A stretch of DNA of 64,000 bases from Gelatoporia subvermispora B (taxonomy: Eukaryota > Basidiomycota > Agaricomycetes > Polyporales > Gelatoporiaceae). Both the position numbers and the translations under genes were made by a program. Of the stretch, positions 1 through 11,439 are shown piece by piece. The stretch spans positions 1 through 64,000 of the forward strand of contig KB445826.1 in NCBI GenBank assembly GCA_000320605.2. The letters are read 5' to 3'. Under the pieces are notes generated by a model. That model was not told the DNA's origin. It worked only from the letters and a program-made list of their open reading frames with translations, and searched no databases. Numbering within the stretch: the first letter of the stretch is position 1; each line of letters opens with the position of its first letter.

Positions 1-108
1 TTTACTCTCTATGGTTCGCCTAGTACCTCGTGTGCCATGCATGGGTAAGGATGTGTTGTTTATTCTGCACACTACTACATATACCTTTGGCCATATTATA
101 TTATACAA

Positions 109-169
109 GATCTCATGGCTCAGGTGGTAAAGCACTGGTTCTGGTGATGGTGTGTGAGGGTTCAATTCT
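109..169 (+). repeat. tRNA-derived SINE-like remnant (pol III A and B boxes)
   Basis: Positions 116-127 read TGGCTCAGGTGG, a perfect match to the tRNA A-box consensus TRGCNNAGNNGG. Positions 159-169 read GGTTCAATTCT, close to the B box GGTTCGANTCC. Their spacing of about 43 bases is that of a real tRNA gene. The acceptor, anticodon and T stems do not pair properly, so this is not a functional tRNA. A tRNA pseudogene or the head of a tRNA-derived SINE fits best. Other copies would decide between them, and I see none in this window. Confidence 0.4.
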
Positions 170-488
170 GGCTCGTGCCTATTATTTTGATGATGGGCTT
201 CGTGATCAACGATTGTAACCTTTACGTAATCGACGGGCCCCCCCCCCAAAATTACCAAATCAGGCAGTTGCGCCAGGTGCGCCGGGTGCGCCAGAGACAC
301 AGGTCTGTGTCTGGGGGCTTATATGTACTAGGCAGGTAGAACTGAGGTAGAAACAGTAGGCATGTGCAATTCTTCTCGAGTATGTGTTTTTGAGACTCCA
401 CAGAACCGGCTATGCGTGAATTCAGATTGCACTCGTTCGTCTTGTAGGCTGCGAGGAGTTCCGAGTCGTCGCCATCATCGCGTTCGCC

Positions 489-1086
489 AGCGCCCGCGCC
501 CGATCGCCCGATCTCGCGCACATGGGAGTGGCGCCCACGTATAAAAACCTGCCCGCCCGCTCTTCGTCTCCTCACTCATTTCGGACTCGCACTATTGTCC
601 CCCTGCGACCGACTCTCATTCTCGCAGGAGCCTACCGCAAGTCCCAGAGCGACTGACGCCTCAGCTGGAGCGCTCACCACCCACGGGGCCCGGCCCTCGC
701 GGTCGGCCATGGTGCGCTTTTCCTTACCAGAGGTGTTATATCCCTTCCTGGATCCTCGTCGTACGCCCGTCTCGTCTCGTCTCGTCTCGAGCTGTGTTGG
801 TGTGTAGTAGTAGTAGGCAGCACCAATATAATCTCATTCTCGAAAAGAACGTATTGGGTTAGCTCTCGGTGCGACCCTATCATAGCAAACAGCCGGAGCA
901 ACAAGAACAACGAACGGCGGATGCGTATAGCTAAAGATTTCCAGGCGTTGCAAGCGAGCCAATGCGTGCAGAAAAACTCTACATATCTATGACAGTCTAT
1001 TACAGTGGTTATATCGTGGGGCCACCCATCGTGGTGGTGGTATCTATGTATGTGCAGTGTGCAGACGTACCCTCAGCTCAGCGCAA
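489..1086 (+). repeat. Dispersed ~600 bp repeat, copy A
   Basis: This stretch is strongly similar over its whole length to the reverse complement of about 11,440-12,046. Shared landmarks in the same order are a C/G-rich head, a TATA-like CATAAAAACC / TATAAAAACC at about 540, a well-conserved block at 575-735, AGCAAACAGC near 880 and a GTGGTGGTGGTAT block near 1035. Both copies end at AGCGCA. A solo LTR or non-autonomous element is possible, since it carries a TATA-like box but no conserved ORF. I could not establish a clear target-site duplication. It begins about 320 bases after the tRNA-like remnant. Confidence 0.8.
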
Positions 1087-1214
1087 TGTGCCGCGGTTAC
1101 CAACCGCTCCGTGCGCGTCCTGCATCCTGATGATCCTCATCGTCCATCTCCGGTCCCAGCCCAAACAACCCACTCCTAGTGTCCCTCCACGGACACCAAC
1201 ACCGCGCGTGCCGC

Positions 1215-2573
1215 CTACACGTCGACGCGCTTGTTCTTCTGGCCCGGTTTGCTGGGGACGAAGAGCCACCAGACAGCGATGAGGACGCGGAAGCCGCAGC
1301 CGATACCGAGGGTGCCGGGGCTGCCGATGGCGTCGATGAGGGCGCGCCCGACGAAGCCGCCGACGAAGAGCGAGAGGATGCCGATGACCTTGTGGTCGCG
1401 CGAGATGATGCGGCGGTTGAGGCTGAACAGCTTCGGGTCCGCCATGAGCTCGCACCAGACCGTCGTCAGCACGACTGCGCGCGGCCCGGTCAGACACATC
1501 AGCGCGAGAAAGGAGGGGCGCACGCACTGGTCGTCGTGAACTGCGTGTTGACGCGCTTGCCCATGATGCCCTGGAGCCCCATGCTCGCGCTCATGAACCC
1601 GATGGCGACGAACGTGAGCGCATTCGTCCACGCGGGGTCGCCGCGGTCGTCCGCGACGCTGCCCTGGCCGCTCTTCCACGCGGCGAGCGCGGCGGCCATC
1701 GTGAACAGCGCCTGAATCATCGTGCCGAGGCTGAGCCACGCGCGCGACTTGCAGCCCATGCGGTCGCCGATGCGCCCGATGAACGAGCCGAAGATGAAGG
1801 TGAGCAGCGAGGTGAGGGCTTGTTTGTCGGCGATGTGGAACGAGGTGTCGCGTTGCCCGGCGGGGCCGGAGAAGAGGCGGGCGAGCGCGAGTGCGAGCTG
1901 TAGCAGAGATAAAAATGACATGAGCGAGCTGAAAGTATGTGATGTCCGTCCCCAGCCTGCAACACCGCACGCCCCAGACTTCAAAAGGATGCCCACATGT
2001 AGATGTATGTTCCCTGCCCCGCGACTCAGGAGCGGCGCGCGGGAGAAAGCGCGGGACGGTGTTCACCAGCACTACGACATGCAGCTCGGACCGAACTGCA
2101 TACCAAGTCCTCTCTATGGCTGGTCGATGGGCCATGCGCACGAGTCTGGACGTGCGCCGGAGATGGGCAGAACAACGTGCTGGCCGAAGGGATTGGGGAG
2201 AGAACAATAAGAATAACAACGCACCTGGACAGAGTTGCCAGTCTGGAACGCGCACCACACAAACACCGCCGTGAACGAGATCGAGTCACTACAAGTCAGT
2301 CAGTCAAGAAACACCAGAAGAAAGACAGGGCGGGACGCACATGAAGCCGGTCATGAAGCAGTACGCCGAGAGCGGGAGGGTGGACTGTACGGGGTCGACG
2401 TCGCCCATGAAATGTGCCTTTGTGAACACCGTGCTCGGCGAAAACCAGAGGCGGGCGGTGTCGAGCGCGGTGCTCTGCGTCTCGGAAGAGATGGGGCGGG
2501 GGAGGCCGTCGCCCTGCGCGGCGGCCTCTACCTTTTGCTCAGCGTATTCGGGGCCGGGGGTTGTGGTGGCCAT
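1215..2573 (-). CDS. DUF1275 (YoaK-type) membrane protein
   Basis: Four exons (2573-2341, 2288-2225, 1897-1528, 1474-1215) join in frame to 308 residues with GT-AG introns of 52, 327 and 53 bp. The product looks like a DUF1275 integral membrane protein. It has a hydrophilic N-terminus of about 60 residues, then a first membrane segment leading to the family's FQTGNSVQ stretch (NMTGN in bacterial members). A Gly/Ala-rich core follows with ASMGLQGIMGKRVNTQF and TTVWCELMADPKLF, then further hydrophobic segments and a basic C-terminus PGQKNKRVDV. The family is widespread in bacteria and fungi, and its transport or other role is not firmly known. The second intron (327 bp) is long for this locus and should be confirmed with RNA data. 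Confidence 0.85.
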
Positions 2574-3243
2574 GGGGTCTGGCGGCTAGCGGGTGGGGCG
2601 GGGGAGCAGGGAGAGCAGAGGGAGGGACGCAGGTTCTTGTAATGGCGCATGGCGCACCCCTTGGCAAGAACGGTGGAGGCGGCGAGCCGCTCGGACGCAC
2701 GCGGACATTCACGGCGCCCGCCACTCTATCCCCACCGGTTCTTGCATTCGTATTTCTTATTCGCAACTCTGCTCGACTCATGCTATGCTAAAAATCATAT
2801 CGGATGATACAGCTGTCTGCCAAGGCGTCCTCTCAGCTGCTCGGCCTTTGCAGGCCCCGTCCTCAACTGACTCCGCGTTCTCGGCTTCCCGCTCAAACGA
2901 CGGAGGTGTGAACGAGGATACACCGGGCGCGGCGACGTTCTCATATACGGTGAGATAGGTGGGAGATTCATGGAGTGTGCCCGTACGCAGTCCCGTTTTC
3001 CCAAGTCTCCTTGGCTCGCAACATGATGCTACGCGCTCGTCCGTCCAATCGTTCGACTGATCTGTCCACCATACACAGCTTTTTTATATCATCCTATCTG
3101 ACAGAGGCAGTTCACGATTATATGTTTGTATCGATGCCCTGCGAAATTCATTCCGCTATGTTGCAGTCTTGTTGCACTGCTTAGCTGCATGGCAGAGGGA
3201 GAACCGCTGAAATTTATCCGCCGAGCACCTTTTGATCCGGTTT
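2574..3243 (-). other. Intergenic, no gene recognised
   Basis: This is the 5' flank of the DUF1275 gene and the 3' flank of the next minus-strand gene. Only short, compositionally driven reading frames occur. I see no RNA gene or repeat. Confidence 0.6.
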
Positions 3244-3765
3244 CTACAGGCCTTCTTCGTCTTCATCATCACTGTCTGCCGCCCTAGCCAAACGTAGACA
3301 TCAATTATTTGCTTACTCGCAGCATAGGCCCACAAAAACTCACGGACTGAACGCCAACATCGCCGTCAACCCCTCCTGATACTCCCCCCTCGTCATCCTC
3401 CTCACATCAATCTTCGCGCCCTCCGGAATACCCTCATTCAAGAACCCCCCCAACCCCGCCGCATCTTGCCCATTCCGCTCCACGAGCCCCTGCGCCGTCA
3501 CGCGCTGCTCCCTCAGCAGCCGCTCCTGCGCTCTCTCCAGCCCGTTCGGGCCAAACAGCAGCCTGAGATTGCCCTCCGTGTCCAGCCCGAGCACGACCAG
3601 GCGGTACAGGTAGAACACGAGCCCGCGCCCCGGCGCGAGCGGGTCCCCGTCCAGCGGCAGCCCCGCCCGCGCCGCGAGGGCCTGCGCTCCCTCTGAGCGC
3701 GGTGCGTCCCGTGCGAGGTAGCGGATCGACGCCGGGATGGCTCGCGCGTCGTAGTTTATCGGCAT
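3244..3765 (-). CDS. Small hypothetical protein with acidic tail
   Basis: Exon 1 (3765-3344) encodes 140 residues starting MPINYDARAIPASIRYLARD. It ends at a good GTGAGT donor. Exon 2 (3271-3244) adds DDEDEEGL and a stop, giving 149 residues. If the intron is retained, the ORF stops one codon later. The middle holds a hydrophobic LVFYLYRLVVLGL stretch followed by a charged RAQERLLREQ helix. I do not recognise a domain. The acidic C-terminal tail and the conserved-looking first exon favour a real gene over a chance ORF. Nothing in the context indicates a function. Confidence 0.55.
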
Positions 3766-4220
3766 TCGTGTAGTTGTGTACTTGTATGTATGCTAGGTGT
3801 GAGGACGATGAGGACGGCGATAGTCGGACAGACGCGATGAGAGTGACGGTCCGCTTGTCCCGGCCAAGTCTTGCGCTTCGCAACTCGAGAACGCACCAGG
3901 AACCTCACCCCCTTGGCAGCGCACACCGCCGACTTTCTTCTCTCGAGACTTGGCAGACAGCGGGGACAAGCACGCCGGAGCGCCGAGCGCGGAGACGGTG
4001 CGGAGATAGAGAGAGAAGAGAGAAATCTACAGTGTATTAGCTTCATGTACTCAAATACAACGAGTCGACAGCAGATGACGATGAGACGAGCATGCAAAGC
4101 GTTCCCTAACCAAGTCCAGCCATTCTATTTTCCCCCACTTCCTGACCCCGCACCCCAGCGCGCACCCCGGACGACCATTCACCCGCCGCCCAACCCCATC
4201 GCACGCATTTCCGCAGGCGC
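3766..4220. other. Intergenic, no gene recognised
   Basis: This stretch lies between the ATP-citrate lyase stop codon and the start of the small gene. It contains a polypurine-rich patch near 4000-4025 and nothing else I can support. Confidence 0.6.
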
Positions 4221-7200
4221 TTACTGCATCTTGCCGAGCACGCGGGGCTGGGACAGGTCCGCCATGTTGATGAAGATGTCGTCGGCGGGGTGGCGGTACA
4301 AGGGTGCGCGCAGGCGCTTCTGGTCGAGGTGGTGCCCGATGAAGCCGATGCTACGGCCGAGGACGAACAGCCCGTTCAGCGTACCGATCTAACCGAGCGG
4401 TATTTAGCTCCAGCCGCGCGGATCATGTGGGCAACCTTACCTTGATGTACTCGTCCGCCTCCTCTGGCGTGAACGCGCCGCTGTCTCGCAGCAGGTCGAC
4501 AAAGCACACCGCGATGCACCCGTCGACGTTCAGGATGAGCTGAAGGGGAAAAGTGAGTCTAGAAGCCCTGAGCTACGCACGCGAATATCGCTCACCGTGT
4601 CCTTCTTGGACGTCGTCACCTTCTCGACAGCGAGCGCATAGTCGAGCAGGCTGTGGCTCGGGAAATGCTTGCGCACGTACTCCTTGACGAGCTCGACACG
4701 CAAGTCGGGGTTGTTGACGCTCTTGATCTTGTGCCCGATACCGCTGACTGCACAACCGCTCAATCACTGCCCTCGGACAAGGTAAGCAACCACGTACTGA
4801 GCTTGTTCTGCTTGCGGCAGGTGTCGACAAACTCGCGCGGTGTGAGGCCGGTGTCGCGCGCGTTCGAGAACATCGCGGCCGCCTCGTCCAACGCACCACC
4901 GAACCGGCTACCAATAGTCAAGAGACCGGACGCGAGCGATGAGATGAGGTCCTTGCCCGCACGGGTCGCGACGATCGTGTTCATCGCACTGCAATCAAGG
5001 GTAAGCACCATGCTGAGAAGACCCGGATAAGACCACGCACCCAGATACGGCAGGACCGTGGTCGGCCGTCAGCATGAGGACCATCTCGATGAACTTGGTC
5101 GCCCACGGGGGCAGGCGGCGCTTGAACCAGAGCAAGCTGACGACACCGCCGAGGCCAATGTCGTCCTTGAACACGTCCGAGATACGCATGCCGGCGTAGA
5201 GCAGCTCCTGCCCGCGCTCGTCGGAGATGGTCGAGATGAACGCGGCGGGCTTGCGGATCAGGCCGAGTTCCTGCGCCCACTTGTAGTCCATCGGGATGAC
5301 CGGCGGTTCGCGCTCCTTGGCGGGGCGGATCGTGCCGCTCGCGACAAGACGGTCGTACGCCTCGGCGAGCACCTGCGGGAGGTCCTCGAACGTGTCGGGC
5401 ACGATGAAGCCCGCCGCACGCATCGCGGTGTTCTTCGCATCCGCCGTCTCCATGTCCGAGTTGGCCATCGAGCCCGCGTGCCCGAACTGCACCTCCGTCG
5501 TGAACATCTTCGCACAAGTCCCGATCGCCCACGCGACGATGGGCTTCGTGATGCGGCCCTGCTTGACGGCCTCGATGACACGGTACTCCTCAATACCGCC
5601 GACCTCACCGAGCAGGACAAGCATCTTGCACTCGGGGTCCGCCTCGTAGCGCAGGAGGTGGTCGATGAACGTCGAGCCGGGGTAACGGTCACCGCCGATG
5701 GCGATACCCTCGTAGGTGCCGTTGGTCACGAGCGAGAGGATGTTGTTCAGCTCGTTCGACATACCGCCGGACTTGGAGACGTAGCCAACAGAGCCGGGGC
5801 GGTAGAGCTTGGACGCGATGATGTTGTCCATCATACTGCAGGCACAGGTAAACGAACGTCGCGGAGCAGGTAACGTACTACTCACCCTCCAGAGTTACCG
5901 ATACGGAAGCAGCCAGGCTTGATACCACCGACGGTCGCCGGGCCAATGATGAGAACACCCTTCGCCTTCGCAAGGTGGAGGATCTCGCGCGCGTGCCGCT
6001 CGGGAACACCCTCCGCGATGAGCGCGATGCTGCGGATCTGGGGGAAGCGCAGGATCTCAAGCGTGCTCGAGTACACACTGCGCGACGACGCAAAGTTCAC
6101 GACAACGTCCGCGTCGGGGTGCTTCTTGGCCGCCTCCTCGACACTCGTGTACACGGGCAGGAGCGTCTCCTTCGTGCCCCAGTAGAACTTCTGGATGTGG
6201 TGCCCGCCGAACGGGTAGATCATCGCCGCGACACTGGGCGTCTCGCGGCCGCACGAGTAGTCAAAGTCGAGCATGCCCTGGATCGCGCGCGGCTGCAGGC
6301 CGTACACGAACGCGCGCGTGCGCGCGTCGAAAGGCCGGAACCACGGGCGCGTGGGCTGATCGGTCGTGTCGAAGCGGACGATCTGGTCATTCGCCTGCGT
6401 GCGCTCGCCGTCGGGGCGGATTGAGCCCACGGCCGGGGCGGACTCCGCGTAGTTGTCGGATCCTGCGCCGGGGACCGGCGACGCTGGCGCGGCGGGAGTC
6501 GGCGGGACGGACTGGATGTTGTTCTTGGGCTGGCCCTTCACGCCGAGCGCGAGCGGGACGATCTCGGTGATGTGCGTCTCGGGGCCGTACACCTTGATGG
6601 GGACACCAAGTGACTCGCCGAGGAGGCGCATCGCCTTGAGACCCTCCTGGTAGTTGGGACCCCCGCGGCGGACGTAGATACGGACGCTGTGTGCGATGAG
6701 CGGAGCTTTGTACTCCTTGAGCGCGCGGATGATACCCTTGAAGGTAGCCGCGACGTTCGTGAAGTTGGCGATACCACCACCGATGATGAGGATCTTGCCG
6801 TCGGGGTGTGGGGTGCCGCGGGTGATCAAGTCGACTGTACGGAGATCAGCGCAACGCAGCGTATGGCAGCGCTATGACACTCACTGATGGTCTTGGCGTA
6901 CTCGTAGGTCTGGCCCTCCGTCGGCGCACCAGAGTACTCTCCGTAGTTCGCAAGCTCGTGCGCGAAGCCGTGGGCGGCAATCGCGTCAGAGTACACGACA
7001 GAGGCACCACCACCGGCAACCATCGTCCAGATGCGGCCCTCGGGGTTGAGGACTGTGAGCTTGAGCGAAGCACCAGTCGAGCCGTCAAGCTTCTGGATGT
7101 ACGCCTCCTCCTTGGTCAGATCACGGCCGAACGGGGCGGGCCAGACCTATGTACAACATGTATAAGTAATTTGAATGTGGATGTATGCGCATACACTCAC

Positions 7201-8722
7201 CATGGGAGGTCCCCGGTCCGCTGCGACGGACGTGCCCTTGGTCGTAGTCGCACCCGAGCCCGACTCGTACACGGACAGGTCACGCGCGATTGCCCACTTG
7301 GGTCCGCAGATCGACTCCGCGGTCTGGTCGAGCTTTGCCGCCATGTCGAGGTAGTGGATCGTCGGCTGGCCGCCATCGACCGCATCGAGGCAGATCAGCG
7401 GGTTGATCTCGAGGTACGCGAAGTGGAGGTCGGCGTAGACAGAGTACAGGCGAATGAGGAAGTCGACGAGGGTCTCCTTCTTCGCGGCGGGGACATGCTT
7501 GAGGAGCGTGTCCGCGATGGTCTGGCGTGAGGGGAAGGGCGCGCCGACGGGAATCTGCAGGGTGAGCGCCTTGGCGTCGACGTCGCCGATGTCGACACCG
7601 CCCTCGTGGGTGAAGAGGATGACGTCGCCCTCGCGGACCGAGTTGATGCAGACGTAGTACTCGGTGTTGGACGGATGTGGGAGGAAAGGCTCCACGATGA
7701 AGTTGTTGAGCGTTCCGACGATGGACTCGACCTGCAGCGGAACAGCGGACGGGGTCAGCACTGCCCCAAGGAACGGAGGATGTGCTATATTTGGATGGAA
7801 TTAAAAGACATCGTGCGTCACGTGCGCAAGCGGAGCGAGACGCGTCGTGCCGTTCCGCACCGCACGACGCGATCCCTGCAGCCCGGAATCCACACATCTT
7901 TGTCAAGAAGGCGCAGATACCGCGCAGGGATGATACGACGGGCACACATCACGCGTCGACATCTGCGACAGCACCGCGCGAGATCATCACAAGACGACAG
8001 ACGCGGGCGGAATGCGGTCGCAGGCCTGGCGATCGGAGCAGCGACGGCAGGCGGAAGTGGGAGCAAGGACGACACGCGATTCCTGCAGCCCGCACGGCCG
8101 GGCATCACAAACTTTATCCAAGAAAGTGCAGATTCAGCGTAGAAATGATGCGGCATAGCTTACGGTGCTGCACACCGCGCGTCGCCATCTAGAATAGCGC
8201 CGTGCGAGATCATCACAAGACGACAAGCGCGGGCAGACACGGGCGGTGTGCAGTCGCATCGGAGAGGCGATGGGAGGCGGAAGCGGGCGCAGAGAGGAGC
8301 GGAAAGATGACGGATGTCCGACTCACCCTCTGGGGCTTGCCCGCGCGCTCAGCAATCCACGGCTTGGCCTCGTCCCACGTCTTGTTGAGCGCGAGGAGGC
8401 CGGCCTTGCCACGACGCTTGATGAGCTGGTCAGGCTTTGCGACGAGCTTGGTGGTGAAGACCCAGCTGGGCAGCTGTGTGTCGGGAGTGATTGCCTTCGT
8501 CTCAGGGTCCCAGGAAACCTGCGCGACTTTGGGGGCGGGGTACACGAACTTGGTCTTGACGGTCGCAGAGGGGTCAACCGGCGGTGCACGCTCGAGCCAG
8601 TAGGCGAGCAGGAGCTTGGCGTCGTACTCGCGGATGGCTGCGATTGTTTACCGCGTCAGCACGCGAGTTCATTGCCATGCACGGGGCGGTCATGGACGGT
8701 TGTACTGACCCTTGGAGGACAT
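4221..8722 (-). CDS. ATP-citrate lyase, fused single-chain form
   Basis: It cleaves citrate with CoA and ATP to oxaloacetate and cytosolic acetyl-CoA, feeding lipid and sterol synthesis and acetylation. Ten exons (8722-8710, 8637-8327, 7731-7201, 7146-6885, 6834-5886, 5835-5041, 4988-4798, 4747-4596, 4539-4441, 4388-4221) join in frame to 1,156 residues. From the N-terminus come an ATP-grasp/citrate-binding half ([15 protein letters not shown]...), a linker, the CoA-ligase half with [20 protein letters not shown] (the phosphorylated catalytic His lies in GHAG), and the citrate-synthase-like C-terminus with [17 protein letters not shown] and [19 protein letters not shown]. The single fused chain is the basidiomycete and animal arrangement; ascomycetes use two genes. 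Exon 1 is only 13 bp. Intron 2 is unusually long (595 bp) and internally duplicated. Confidence 0.96.
7862..8300 (-). repeat. Tandem duplication inside ATP-citrate lyase intron 2
   Basis: The 595 bp intron (7732-8326) contains two diverged direct copies of a roughly 217-226 bp unit, about 7862-8083 and 8084-8300. Shared blocks in the same order are CGCGATYCCTGCAGCCCG (7870 and 8086), CATCACAA / CACACATC, and AGATCATCACAAGACGACA (7981 and 8207). The other introns of this gene are 36-80 bp, so the duplication accounts for most of the extra length. Confidence 0.8.
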
Positions 8723-8827
8723 TTTGGTATATCAAGGACCCACAGGAAGATGCAAAGAGGTATAGGAGGATAGAGATGGACGTCGGAGGGGAGGAGAAGG
8801 CGGGGCGGGGATGCAGCGGTGGGATGA

Positions 8828-8836
8828 TATTTATGG
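8828..8836 (-). promoter_or_regulatory. TATA-like element upstream of ATP-citrate lyase
   Basis: On the minus strand this reads CATAAATATC, about 110 bp upstream of the start codon at 8722. A CCAAT pentamer on the opposite strand lies at about 8905. Position is the only support. Confidence 0.3.
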
Positions 8837-8839
8837 GGA

Positions 8840-10686
8840 GGTCGGTCTAGTCTTTGTGGATGTCACCTCACTTTCAGTTACGAAAATGGGGCCTCTCGTC
8901 CGCCAATGGGGGCTGCTCTCCCCAACTTTCCCACGATTTCTCATTTCGTAGCCGCCGCATTAGACCACTCTGCATTTCGCCTCCAGGCTCGTTCCACCCG
9001 CGTCCTCCTCGTCGTACGAGTCGTCCATCACGACTTTCCATTTCATCGTGCTCATCGAGAACAGTTTGCTCCTCGATGCCCGCCCTCATGGAGGCGCAGA
9101 CAGACGCGCCGCGCGCCCACACGCATCGATACGCGTCGTGCCGTGCTTCTCCACGCCTGCCCCACGCAACTTCATTACATACAGACGTTCTTGCCTTGGC
9201 CGACGCGACCCGACTTGTTTCTGCTCTGTCCGCAAGCCTGGCCGACGTTTCCTGCATGCACCGGCTCCGCAAACAGCTGCATTGGAATCTGCCATGTGCC
9301 CTTCTCGGCTTCTTCAATACCGGTCGCTTTTCCGCGGGCCCATCTCGCGGTTGATCTTCCTCCTACCTCCGTGACCCTGCCAGAAGACCCAACTTCGTCC
9401 TCCGACGTCGAAATTTCTCCAGGCACTACCCACTCTCGCACAGGTCCCAGACAAATTTCGCCTTTCTCGACAGCCCGCTCAAATATAAACCCGTAAAACT
9501 GTCTACTCCGCCTCCGACTCCTCCTCCAACACCATCACCTTGTCTCCGTGTTATCTCGGGATAGTTGCATGCTGATCGGAACAGCGTCGACAGCGACGCC
9601 CCCACAGCGATCAGCAAGGGTGCCATAGCCTGCACAGCAACGCCACCCACGGTCCCTCTCCGCTACGCCCAGACGCCCGGATCTACTCCCAGCATCTGGC
9701 AGGATCCATCTCGCCAATCCTCGTCCTGCTTTTCTGCGTGTCTCGGCCCCGAACTGTAAGCTCCGCTGCACACAGCTGTGCATCCCCACGGCAAGATTGG
9801 CTGCTTTCGCTCAAGATGGTACAGAGGGGCCGATGCGGAGCGCCCGCCGTTGGAGGCACGGCGCGAGGATGTCAAGTGAGCACGCCCTGCTTTGCACGCT
9901 GCGACTGATTCCATCACAGACGGCGTCCCCATCCTGATCGCAGACTAGATGGTACTTGGTGCACTACTGTTACATAGCTGCACATCCTGATCTCCCCATT
10001 GTGCACATGTCTGTTGCTCGCATCGATTATCGCTCGCCCGTCTCAGCTGTCTCTATCGATCCTGATTTAACCCGACGGCGAGTCAATGTGCAACCCGAGT
10101 AGGGACTCGAAACTCGGGTTGCGGGCGCTGGCCGAGGGTTATAGTAGCCTGCCCCAATACTTTCGACGCGTTAGCGCCTGCTTACATCCGTTGACAAAGT
10201 GACTCGTACATGTATCATTCCCGCACGAATCTGATCTACATATTACCGTTTCCCCAGTGGTGTTGGATGTCGTGGACTGGCTGAGATTGAACAGCTGGAT
10301 AAGCTTTCCTACGGCATGGGGTTAGGGTTCGGCGCAGTATCCGCGTGTTCATCCACGTGACGGCATGCAACGCCTACAAATGAAGTCAACGCGATTCCGT
10401 CACTCCGTGTTTTCAGGAACCGTGCAGCACAAATACTCATTCAGCACAGCAGAAATGAGCATTACAGAGGTCCCTCCATTGATGACGATATACGTGCAGT
10501 ATGACACGTTGCTCTATTCGTATTAAATATACGCGTCAAGATGAGACCGATTCTTATTTGTGTCAAGCTCGAGCCCGCATGTCCCAAAATCGAGCAATCC
10601 GCCTCGTGCTGCACATTGATCTTCAGGATGAGGTCCGCTGCTCCAACCATCCTCCATGTCCAACGTGTCAGCGCGTTCTCGATTGT
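8840..10686. other. Gene-poor intergenic region of about 1.8 kb
   Basis: This region holds the ATP-citrate lyase promoter side and C/T-rich stretches (8950-9180). A TATA-like AAATATAAACC on the plus strand at 9481 is followed by no convincing ORF. It also holds a perfect hairpin at 10,090-10,122 and a telomere-like GGGGTTAGGGTT at about 10,318. Sequence near 10,188-10,230 resembles 13,664-13,705, so part of it is 3' flank shared by the duplicated F-box genes. Short ORFs here look like chance. Confidence 0.6.
10090..10122. repeat. Perfect 11-bp hairpin
   Basis: The arms GCAACCCGAGT (10,090-10,100) and ACTCGGGTTGC (10,112-10,122) are exact reverse complements around an 11-base loop. Its function is unknown. 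Confidence 0.8.
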
Positions 10687-11215
10687 TCAACGAAAGAGCC
10701 CCCAGTCTATCGCGTCCCGCGAACGTCTCCGCAGAAGACCGTGTGTACAGTCGATATCGTCGTAACTGGACTTCATAATGTATACGATATGAATGGCGGA
10801 CAGCTCCGGGAAGCGCGTTCTGTCGGCGAGCAGCCGGCCCACACGTTCTAGTGGTGCGGTCCGCATGTAGTAGCTGACGCCGTGCAGCTCGATTGCCACG
10901 ATGCTCAGTCGACTCCGGGCAGTGGCGTCCAGCACAGTCGACACGAGAGCGAGCGTCTCCTCGCACACGTCCACACAGAACTCTATCCGCACAAGGCTCG
11001 CGCACGCGCGGACCGCCGCGCGGCACTCGCGGGCATCTAGACGCAGAATCAGCCACACAATCGGTCGAACCGGAAACACAGAAGAAACACAGCGCACCGA
11101 TTAGGAACGGCTCCGTGCGCGTATTTCGCGCGTCCAGCAGCGAAATCGTCGCCTGCGTCAGCGTCGAGGCGAGCGTCCCGAGTATGGCGTGCAGCGCGGA
11201 CCTCTGCGAGTGCTT
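10687..11215 (-). pseudogene. F-box family pseudogene, copy 1 (5'-truncated)
   Basis: The C-terminal part of the F-box gene family described at 12,177-13,404. Homology starts near 11,215 with SALHAILGTLASTLTQATISLLDARNT, shown here only as the family's SALHAILG landmark. It continues across the conserved phase-1 intron (donor GTGCGCTG after LI, acceptor TCTAG) into DARECRAAVRACASL. A late frameshift replaces the family ending (AEMFAEVELRGILSL), which reappears in another frame as SAETFAGRDRLGALSL. The F-box itself and the first two thirds are missing. The dispersed repeat copy B lies about 225 bp upstream, where the lost 5' part would be. Confidence 0.75.
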
Positions 11216-11439
11216 GTTGCGCTCCTGCAATGCACTGCCGCCAGTTGAGACTGCCCGAAGATGCACATGACGCGGTCTGTGGGACGTATCCATGAAGGCC
11301 AACCAATCCGTGTAGGCGACCTGAACGGTGGCGTTGTCGATGGAACGAGGCCAGGAGTGGGTTGGTTTGGACTGGACTGAGGATGGACGGCGAAGATGGG
11401 ATACAGGATATACGCGGAGCCGTTGGTGAGCGCGTCCGT

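Noticed and set aside
4981..5885. Several 100-300 codon plus-strand ORFs opposite ATP-citrate lyase
   Set aside because: They are antisense shadows of a GC-rich coding sequence; only the minus-strand frame gives ATP-citrate lyase motifs. The same applies over PGI at 57,979-58,953.
9481..9800. A small plus-strand gene after the TATA-like element at 9,481
   Set aside because: ATG-initiated frames are short and stop quickly, and nothing is recognisable as protein.
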